Assembly (NCBI GenBank): GCA_045631305.1
Contig: JAZQUM010000149.1
Location: 1-10,377 of the forward strand
Direction of reading: 5' to 3'
From: JAZQUM01 sp045631305
GTDB taxonomy: Bacteria > Bacillota > Clostridia > Oscillospirales > Oscillospiraceae
DNA length: 10,377 nucleotides
Positions 5,693 through 10,377 of the stretch are shown piece by piece. A model generated the notes under the pieces. It saw only the letters and a list, made by a program, of their open reading frames with translations, did no database searches and had not been told where the DNA came from. Made by a program: the position numbers and the translations under genes. The first letter of the stretch is position 1; each line of letters opens with the position of its first letter.

Positions 5693-5740
5693 CCTCTTTT
5701 CGGGCGTGTCGGTGCGCTGCGAAAAGAGGTTTTCTTTTTT
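5693..5740 (+). terminator. Riboswitch-controlled transcription attenuator before folT
   Basis: CCTCTTTTCG (5693-5702) pairs with CGAAAAGAGG (5720-5729) around a 17-base loop, followed by TTTTCTTTTTT. It lies 23 bases after the aptamer and 56 bases before the folT start, the position of an expression platform. Folate binding would favour this stop. I could not identify the competing antiterminator with confidence. Confidence 0.85.
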
Positions 5741-5795
5741 CGGCCGCCGCATTGCAGAAGACCTTGCAAGTGTCGACGGAAAAGGAGAAAAAATT

Positions 5796-6341
5796 ATGAC
5801 AAAAAAGCAGATTACAACCCGCAAAATGGTGATTTCTGCCATGCTTGCTGCTATGTATGTGGCTCTTTGTTTTTTGAAGATCCGCATCGGCACACTGCAG
5901 ATCACGGTATCCAGTCTGCCCGTTATTATAGGTGGCTTGCTTTTTGGCCCGCTTTGGGGGTTTGCTGTTGGTTTCATCGGTAGTTTTTTTGAGCAGCTTT
6001 TGAACTACGGTGTTGATTTCACTACCATTCTTTGGCTGATTCCCATTGGTTTTCGCGGCCTCATGGTAGGGGGATATGCCAAGTGGAAGAAAACAGAACT
6101 GACCAGAATGCAGCTTTGTTTTATTCTTGTGGTGAGCTCTTTGGTGGTTACAACGTTGAATACCTGCTCCATCTATCTCCATAGTGTGATCTGGGATTAT
6201 TACACCTATGCCTATGTCTTTGGCAATGCATTGATCCGCTATGTGACAGGTGTTATCACGGCGGTGATTTTGGTAGTGGTTACGCCGGAACTCATGCGCC
6301 TTTTGCGAAAGAGCCATGTGCTGCCGGAATACGAAAAATAA
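5796..6341 (+). CDS. folT: Folate-family ECF transporter S component
   Basis: Membrane substrate-binding subunit of an energy-coupling-factor vitamin importer, expected to bind folate and dock onto a shared EcfA-EcfA'-EcfT module encoded elsewhere (none is in the window). It has 181 residues with about six hydrophobic segments. The start TTRKMVISAMLAAMYVAL and the glycine-rich PVIIGGLLFGPLWGFAVGFIGSF are typical of FolT-type S components; folT-family proteins of about 170-190 residues are usual. The ATG at 5796 follows AAGGAG (5782-5787) by 8 bases. The frame is open further upstream to 5613, but that stretch is the attenuator and aptamer, so the longer start is wrong. The upstream THF riboswitch independently supports folate as substrate. 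Single transcription unit ending at 6348. Confidence 0.92.
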   Translation: MTKKQITTRKMVISAMLAAMYVALCFLKIRIGTLQITVSSLPVIIGGLLFGPLWGFAVGFIGSFFEQLLNYGVDFTTILWLIPIGFRGLMVGGYAKWKKTELTRMQLCFILVVSSLVVTTLNTCSIYLHSVIWDYYTYAYVFGNALIRYVTGVITAVILVVVTPELMRLLRKSHVLPEYEK

Positions 6342-6347
6342 AAGAAG

Positions 6348-6384
6348 AAACCCTTTGTTCTTTAGGACAGAGGGTTTTGTTTTT
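6348..6384 (+). terminator. Intrinsic terminator of folT
   Basis: AAACCCTTTGTTC (6348-6360) pairs with GGACAGAGGGTTT (6365-6377), including two G-T pairs, around a TTTA loop. TGTTTTT follows. It is 6 bases after the folT stop. Confidence 0.88.
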
Positions 6385-6385
6385 C

Positions 6386-6415
6386 TTGAGAAGCGGCAGT
6401 GCGGTGTGCTATAAT
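6386..6415 (+). promoter_or_regulatory. Promoter of radC
   Basis: TTGAGA (6386-6391), an 18-base spacer and a perfect TATAAT (6410-6415) preceded by TGC, an extended -10. It starts 1 base after the folT terminator T-run, so radC is independently transcribed. I see no LexA box here. Confidence 0.85.
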
Positions 6416-6450
6416 GTGAATAAGAATTATTCAGGGAAGAGGTGTGCGGC

Positions 6451-7125
6451 ATGAGCATCCATCAGGGTCATCGCGAACGGAAAAAGCAGCAATATCTGCA
6501 CCACGGCCTGGAAACTTTTGCTGACCACGAGGTGCTGGAGCTGCTTCTGTTTTATGCGCTCCCCAGAGTAGATACCAACCCCGTGGCACATCGGCTTCTG
6601 AAAAAATTCGGCTCGCTGGACATGGTGTTTTCTGCCTCGGCACAGGAGCTGATGCAGGTGGAGGGGATCGGAGAGCATGCAGCTGTTCTGTTAACGCTGA
6701 TTGCCCAGGCCTATCGCCGCAGCTGCATTCACGGCGAGGATGTGATTCTGGATTCCGCCCAAAAGACGGGAGAATTTTTCCTGGGACGCTATGAGGGCAT
6801 GAAACGGGAAGTTATGTACCAAGTGTGCCTGGATATGAAATATAAAGTGATCCGCTGTGTGGAAGTGGGCAAAGGAAGCGTTTCCAGAGCGGATGTCAGC
6901 GTGCGTGAGATTGTAGAAAATGCTATTTTGTACAGAGCCGGCGCGGTGCTGCTGGCCCACAATCATCCCAGCGGCGTGGCGCTGCCCTCCCGTGAAGATG
7001 AAATCGCCACACTGCAGATCAAAGATGCGCTTGCTACCATCGGTGTGGAATTGCTGGACCATGTGATCGTGGCAGATGGAGATTTCGTATCCCTTGCAGA
7101 CAACGGATTTTTCCGCAATTTATAA
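6451..7125 (+). CDS. radC: RadC family protein (JAMM/MPN+ domain)
   Basis: A 224-residue RadC-family protein. The N-terminal third has two helix-hairpin-helix-like segments, with FADHEVLELLLFYALPR and the EGIGEHAA turn (about 70-78). The C-terminal half is the JAMM/MPN+ metalloprotease-like domain, with His170 and His172 in AHNHPSG and Ser180/Asp183 in PSRED, which completes the HxH-x7-SxxD metal site. The family was named for DNA repair in E. coli, but that role is doubtful and the real function is unsettled; the metal site implies isopeptidase or similar chemistry. I chose the ATG at 6451 because GAGGTG (6439-6444) is 6 bases before it; the in-frame GTG at 6442 lies inside that ribosome site. 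It sits between its own promoter and terminator, next to uvrB, another DNA-repair gene. Confidence 0.95.
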   Translation: MSIHQGHRERKKQQYLHHGLETFADHEVLELLLFYALPRVDTNPVAHRLLKKFGSLDMVFSASAQELMQVEGIGEHAAVLLTLIAQAYRRSCIHGEDVILDSAQKTGEFFLGRYEGMKREVMYQVCLDMKYKVIRCVEVGKGSVSRADVSVREIVENAILYRAGAVLLAHNHPSGVALPSREDEIATLQIKDALATIGVELLDHVIVADGDFVSLADNGFFRNL

Positions 7126-7130
7126 TTCTG

Positions 7131-7160
7131 AGAAGTGTCCTGAAAGGGCACTTCTTTTTT
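7131..7160 (+). terminator. Intrinsic terminator of radC
   Basis: AGAAGTGTCC (7131-7140) pairs with GGGCACTTCT (7146-7155) around TGAAA, with one G-T pair, followed by TTTTT. It starts 5 bases after the radC stop and separates radC from the LexA-controlled uvrB unit. Confidence 0.92.
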
Positions 7161-7171
7161 GTGCAAAAACT

Positions 7172-7185
7172 GGAACAACTGTTCC
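7172..7185. promoter_or_regulatory. LexA (SOS, Cheo-type) box upstream of uvrB
   Basis: GGAACAACTGTTCC contains GAAC-N4-GTTC, the Gram-positive LexA/DinR consensus, with 5-bp symmetrical arms. It is 7 bases upstream of the uvrB -35 element, where bound LexA would block RNA polymerase. uvrB is a standard SOS gene in this group, which supports the assignment. Confidence 0.85.
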
Positions 7186-7192
7186 TTGCGCC

Positions 7193-7221
7193 TTGAATTA
7201 TACACCCGAATTGGGTATAAT
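7193..7221 (+). promoter_or_regulatory. Promoter of uvrB
   Basis: TTGAAT (7193-7198), a 17-base spacer and a perfect TATAAT (7216-7221). Transcription would start near 7228, giving a leader of about 50 bases. The spacer contains an imperfect dyad, ACCC-GAATT-GGGT, of unknown meaning. Confidence 0.85.
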
Positions 7222-7277
7222 AATATGATACATATACTGCCTTTATAGGCGCTTTTGTGAGAAAGGAGGCTGGATGC

Positions 7278-9248
7278 ATGGCGGATTTCAAAGTGGTAAG
7301 TGAATATTCCCCCGCAGGCGACCAGCCTCAGGCCATCGAGGCCCTTGCTGAAGGCGTCATCAACGGACTGGATGAGCAGGTTTTGCTGGGCGTTACCGGT
7401 TCGGGCAAGACTTATACCATGGCAAAGGTCATCGAAAAGGTGAATCGCCCCACGCTGGTATTGGCTCACAACAAGACACTGGCTGCCCAGCTTTGTGAAG
7501 AGTTTCGCGAGTTTTTTCCCAATAACGCGGTGGAATACTTCGTCAGCTACTACGATTATTATCAGCCCGAAGCCTATATCGCCCATACGGACACCTACAT
7601 TGCTAAGGACGCGGCTACCAATCAGGATATTGACCGCATGCGTCTTAGCGCAACCTGCGCCCTTCTGGAGCGGCGGGACGTGATCGTGGTGGCTTCCGTT
7701 TCCTGCATTTATGGCCTTGGTGAGCCGGACGACTTTGCCAAGATGATGATCTCTCTGCGCCCGGGTATGACCATGGATCGGGACGATCTGCTGCGCCGAT
7801 TGGTAGAGATCCGCTACGAGCGAAACGACATTGCCTTTGAGCGCAATATGTTCCAGGTGCATGGTGACACCGTGGAGATCTGGCCTGCCTATGCCAAGGA
7901 TTGGGCGCTGCGAGTAGAATTTTTCGGTGATGAGATCGACCGCATCGGCGAGATCAGTCCCGTTACCCGCTCGGTGAGCCGCTATCTCAACCATATTGCT
8001 ATCTATCCCGCCAGCCACTATGTCACAAGTAAAGACAAAATGGAGCGGGCCATTGTAAAAATCGAAGAAGAGCTGAAAGATCAGGTAGATTATTTCAAGC
8101 GGGAAGAAAAACTGGTGGAAGCCCAGCGCATCGAGCAGCGCACGCTGTACGATATTGAAATGATGCGGGAACTGGGTTACTGCAGCGGCATTGAAAACTA
8201 CAGCCGTGTTATTTCTGACCGCCCCGTGGGATCTGCGCCCATGACGCTGATGGACTTTTTCCCCGATGATTTCCTGCTCTTTATCGATGAATCCCATGTG
8301 ACCATTCCTCAGGTGCGGGCTATGTACAACGGCGACCATGCCAGAAAAGACTCTCTGGTGCAGTATGGTTTCCGTCTGCCCTGTGCTTACGATAACCGCC
8401 CCTTGAAATTTGAGGAGTTTGAAAAGAAACTCAATCAAGTGATCTATGTTTCTGCCACCCCCGGCCCATATGAAACGGAGCGCGCAGGTCAGGTGGTGGA
8501 ACAGGTGATCCGCCCCACGGGACTTTTGGACCCTGTGGTGGAAGTGCGCCCTGTAGAAGGCCAGATCGACGACCTTGTGGGGGAAATCAATCTCCGCAGG
8601 GAAAGAAACGAGCGTGTGTTGGTGACCACCCTTACCAAACGCATGGCAGAAGATCTCACAGATTATCTGCGCACCGTGGGTGTGCGGGTGCGGTACATGC
8701 ACTCCGATGTGGAGACCATCGAGCGCATGGAGCTGATCCGCGATCTGCGTCTTGGGGAATACGACGTGCTGGTGGGTATCAATTTGTTGCGTGAAGGTCT
8801 GGACATGCCGGAAGTTTCCTTGGTGGCCATTCTGGATGCAGATAAGGAAGGCTTTCTCCGCAGCGAGACCTCCCTCATTCAGACCATCGGCCGCGCCGCG
8901 CGAAACGCAGAGGGTCTCGTGATCCTCTATGCCGACACCGTGACGCCTTCCATGCGCGCTGCCATGGACGTGACGGCCCGCCGCCGTGACATTCAGAACC
9001 GATTCAATGAGGCTCATGGCATCGTGCCCAAGACCATTGTCAAAAGCGTGCGCGAGATTCTGGAGATCGCTAAAAGCGCGGAAAACACCGCCCGCAAGGC
9101 AGGCCGCCACAGCATGAGCGATGCTGAACGCGCAGACGAGATCCGCCGCCTGGAAAAGGAAATGAAAGCGGCGGCAAAAATGCTGGAATTCGAATATGCT
9201 GCCATTCTCCGCGACCGCATTGTGGAGTTGCAGGGGAAGGGCAATTAA
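7278..9248 (+). CDS. uvrB: UvrABC excinuclease subunit B
   Basis: Damage-verifying ATPase of nucleotide excision repair; loaded by UvrA, it clamps the damaged strand and recruits UvrC. The protein has 656 residues, the normal length. Walker A GVTGSGKT is at 38-45, and the damage-clamping beta-hairpin with YFVSYYDYYQPEAYI lies at about 87-101. The DEAD-like DESH is at 337-340, SATPG at 392-396, and helicase motif VI QTIGRAARN at 535-543. The C-terminal UVR motif that binds UvrC occupies about 620-653 (MLEFEYAAILRDRI). I chose the ATG at 7278 because AAAGGAGG (7262-7269) is 8 bases before it; an in-frame GTG at 7257 precedes that ribosome site. It is controlled by the LexA box at 7172. uvrA and uvrC are not in the window; instead an EamA exporter follows by 11 bases. 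Confidence 0.98.
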   Translation: MADFKVVSEYSPAGDQPQAIEALAEGVINGLDEQVLLGVTGSGKTYTMAKVIEKVNRPTLVLAHNKTLAAQLCEEFREFFPNNAVEYFVSYYDYYQPEAYIAHTDTYIAKDAATNQDIDRMRLSATCALLERRDVIVVASVSCIYGLGEPDDFAKMMISLRPGMTMDRDDLLRRLVEIRYERNDIAFERNMFQVHGDTVEIWPAYAKDWALRVEFFGDEIDRIGEISPVTRSVSRYLNHIAIYPASHYVTSKDKMERAIVKIEEELKDQVDYFKREEKLVEAQRIEQRTLYDIEMMRELGYCSGIENYSRVISDRPVGSAPMTLMDFFPDDFLLFIDESHVTIPQVRAMYNGDHARKDSLVQYGFRLPCAYDNRPLKFEEFEKKLNQVIYVSATPGPYETERAGQVVEQVIRPTGLLDPVVEVRPVEGQIDDLVGEINLRRERNERVLVTTLTKRMAEDLTDYLRTVGVRVRYMHSDVETIERMELIRDLRLGEYDVLVGINLLREGLDMPEVSLVAILDADKEGFLRSETSLIQTIGRAARNAEGLVILYADTVTPSMRAAMDVTARRRDIQNRFNEAHGIVPKTIVKSVREILEIAKSAENTARKAGRHSMSDAERADEIRRLEKEMKAAAKMLEFEYAAILRDRIVELQGKGN

Positions 9249-9259
9249 CGAGGCAAACC

Positions 9260-10153
9260 ATGAGTTTTTTCAAGACATACCGCTCCCATCTCAGCGTGCT
9301 TCTGGGCGCGTCCCTTTGGGGGCTTATCGGGCTTTTTACCCGCCCGCTGTATGAAACGGGACTTGCTCCCATCAATGTGGTGGCGGTGCGCAACTTCGGC
9401 GGGCTTTTGGTGCTGGCGGCAATTTTTGCCGTAAAGGACAGAAGCGTGTTCCGTATCAAGGCAAAGCACTTGCCCATCTTTTTCGGCACGGGTGTTATCA
9501 GTGTGCTGCTGTTTTCTTTCTGCTATTTCAACTGCCAGCAGCTGGCGTCCCTTGCAGTCTCTGCCATCCTTCTTTATCTCGCGCCCTCTTTTGTGGTGGT
9601 GATGAGCGCTCTTTTGTGGAAGGATAGGCTGACGGTCAATAAGCTTTTGGCGCTGGTGCTGGCGCTTGTCGGCTGCGCCCTTGTCAGCGGCGTGGTGGGG
9701 GGCGACCTCACGGTGACGCTGAAAGGCTTTCTCTTTGGCATTGGCTCCGCCTTTTTCTACGCGCTATACAGTATTTTCGGCCGCTATGCGCTGGCTCATT
9801 ACCATCCTTATACCGTGACGGTCTGGACCTTTGTTTTTGCGGGCTGCGGCGCGCTGGTTTTTGCAGACCTTCCCACTCTGGCTGCTGCCCTTTGCGATGG
9901 GAAAAACGCGCTGACGGCGCTGGGGCTGGTGGTAGTTGCCACCGTGCTTCCGTATATTTTCTATACTGAGGGGCTCAACGGCATGGAGTCCGGTGCGGCG
10001 TCCATCATTGCCAGCGTGGAGCCTGTGGTAGCTGCCCTTGTGGGTATTTTCGTTTTTCGTGAGGAAATGAGCCTTTGGGTGGCCCTTGGCGTTGTGTGCG
10101 TGCTCAGCGGCGTGGTGCTGCTGGCGAGGAAAGGGAAACATGGCAAAGAATAA
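9260..10153 (+). CDS. EamA/DMT-family transporter (drug/metabolite exporter type)
   Basis: A 297-residue inner-membrane transporter with ten predicted hydrophobic helices, arranged as two EamA repeats (about 12-140 and 155-290). Recognisable signals are GASLWGLIGLFTRPLYE at the start, the first-repeat LLYLAPSFVVV, the second-repeat GFLFGIGSAFFYALYSIFGRYA, and GAASIIASVEPVVAALVGIFVFREE near the end. Members export amino acids, nucleotides or drugs; the substrate is not readable. The ATG at 9260 has GAGG at 9250-9253 and lies 11 bases after uvrB's stop with no terminator between, so it may be co-transcribed with uvrB. Its final 14 bases overlap the start of the next gene. The stop (10151-10153) is before the adapter junction at 10200 and is genuine. 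Confidence 0.92.
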   Translation: MSFFKTYRSHLSVLLGASLWGLIGLFTRPLYETGLAPINVVAVRNFGGLLVLAAIFAVKDRSVFRIKAKHLPIFFGTGVISVLLFSFCYFNCQQLASLAVSAILLYLAPSFVVVMSALLWKDRLTVNKLLALVLALVGCALVSGVVGGDLTVTLKGFLFGIGSAFFYALYSIFGRYALAHYHPYTVTVWTFVFAGCGALVFADLPTLAAALCDGKNALTALGLVVVATVLPYIFYTEGLNGMESGAASIIASVEPVVAALVGIFVFREEMSLWVALGVVCVLSGVVLLARKGKHGKE

Positions 10154-10200
10154 AGAAGAAAAAACCAATGCGCTCCGCATTCTGGACCAGAAAAAGATCC
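10109..10200 (+). repeat. 92-base direct repeat, copy 1 (genuine locus)
   Basis: Identical base for base to 10286-10377. This copy continues the reading frame of the EamA gene and carries its stop, so it is the authentic one. Identity stops abruptly on the left (C at 10108 against T at 10285), where the second copy runs into adapter. It corresponds to one short library insert. Confidence 0.95.
10140..10200 (+). CDS. Cys-tRNA deacylase, YbaK/EbsC family (first 20 codons only, 3' partial)
   Basis: The start of a gene that overlaps the EamA gene by 14 bases in a different frame. The 20 residues encoded before the adapter junction are MAKNKEEKTNALRILDQKKI. A short basic start followed by KTNAxRILDxxxI is the usual N-terminus of YbaK-type editing proteins, which remove Cys mischarged on tRNA(Pro). 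AGGAAAGGG (10127-10135) is a good ribosome site 4 bases before the ATG. The catalytic part is missing, so the assignment rests on the N-terminus alone. The frame happens to stay open through the adapter to the end of the window, but everything past 10200 is artefact and must not be translated as part of the protein. Confidence 0.6.
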
Positions 10201-10285
10201 AAGTCGGAGGCCAAGCGGTCTTAAGGAAGACAAGACCTGATAACAACTCCTTGGCTCACAGAACGACATGGCTACGATCCGACTT
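10201..10285. other. MGI/BGI DNBSEQ library adapter pair with 10-base barcode (contamination)
   Basis: From memory of the published adapters: 10201-10233 begins AAGTCGGAGGCCAAGCGGTC and matches adapter 1, with one extra A (TTAAGG for TTAGG). 10234-10243 (GACCTGATAA) occupies the barcode position. 10244-10285 is the reverse complement of adapter 2 (whose core is GATCGTAGCCATGTCGTTCT), ending GATCCGACTT. The insert-adapter-insert order is what a circular DNB template with a 92-base insert would give. This is not bacterial DNA. Confidence 0.95.
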
Positions 10286-10377
10286 GGCGTGGTGCTGCTG
10301 GCGAGGAAAGGGAAACATGGCAAAGAATAAAGAAGAAAAAACCAATGCGCTCCGCATTCTGGACCAGAAAAAGATCC
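10286..10377 (+). repeat. 92-base direct repeat, copy 2 (artefactual re-read of the insert)
   Basis: An exact copy of 10109-10200, starting immediately after the adapter and ending at the last base of the window, the same base at which copy 1 meets the adapter. It holds no independent gene; the exporter tail and the deacylase start are simply repeated. Confidence 0.93.

Noticed and set aside
5613..5795. An upstream extension of folT by 61 codons.
   Set aside because: The extension lies within the riboswitch and the attenuator stem. The ATG at 5796 has a proper AAGGAG site and begins the family's normal N-terminus.
7199..7218. The imperfect dyad ACCC-GAATT-GGGT inside the uvrB promoter spacer as a second operator.
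   Set aside because: Only four bases pair on each side, which is expected by chance in a region this size, and it does not fit the LexA consensus.
6963..9110. A 715-codon open frame on the minus strand across radC and uvrB.
   Set aside because: It covers the LexA box, terminator and promoter of uvrB on the other strand and crosses two unrelated genes. The composition is that of a reverse-frame shadow.
10109..10377. A genuine tandem duplication, terminal repeat or integration scar at the end of the window.
   Set aside because: The spacer between the two copies is library adapter plus barcode, and copy boundaries coincide exactly with the adapter ends.

Overview
The window looks like chromosomal DNA from a low-to-mid GC Gram-positive bacterium of the Bacillota, most likely a gut-type member of the Clostridia. 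The evidence is GGAGG-type ribosome sites, a Gram-positive LexA box (GAAC-N4-GTTC) before uvrB, a tetrahydrofolate riboswitch before a folT-type ECF gene, a DUF1540 protein and many short intrinsic terminators. I cannot name the genus. It appears to run to the very end of an assembled contig, because the last 177 bases are a sequencing-library artefact.

Layout. (1) 1-2644, plus strand: the 3' part of a 2-oxo acid dehydrogenase complex operon. It holds E2 acyltransferase (5' end outside the window) with two tandem E3-binding domains, then E3 dihydrolipoamide dehydrogenase, closed by a strong terminator. E1 and the lipoyl domain(s) must lie upstream, so whether the substrate is pyruvate, acetoin or a branched-chain oxo acid cannot be decided here. 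(2) 2702-3483, minus strand: a GntR/HutC-type regulator with its own terminator. A perfect 14-bp inverted repeat sits over its predicted promoter. (3) 3705-4445, plus strand: a metallo-beta-lactamase-fold hydrolase with its own strong promoter, ending in a bidirectional terminator. (4) 4470-5434, minus strand: a probable three-gene operon of a small Cys-rich DUF1540 protein and two half-length TauE/SafE (TSUP) membrane proteins joined by an ATGA overlap. (5) 5520-6384, plus strand: a promoter, THF-I riboswitch, terminator, and the folate ECF S component folT. (6) 6386-7160: radC with an excellent extended -10 promoter and terminator. (7) 7172-10200: a LexA box, promoter, uvrB, an EamA/DMT exporter 11 bases later, and the first 20 codons of a ybaK-type Cys-tRNA deacylase overlapping the exporter's end.

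The adjacent units are mostly independent: nearly every gene or operon has its own promoter and terminator. Functional links visible in the sequence are E2-E3 (one complex), DUF1540 with the split TSUP pair (co-transcribed, role unknown), folate sensing with folate uptake, and a possible SOS operon in which LexA control of uvrB would extend to the exporter and the deacylase.

The end of the window is artefactual. Bases 10201-10285 match, from memory, the two MGI/BGI DNBSEQ library adapters flanking a 10-base barcode. They are followed by an exact second copy of the preceding 92 bases (10109-10200 = 10286-10377). Genuine genome sequence should be taken to stop at 10200. I found no defence system, CRISPR array, insertion sequence, tRNA or rRNA.
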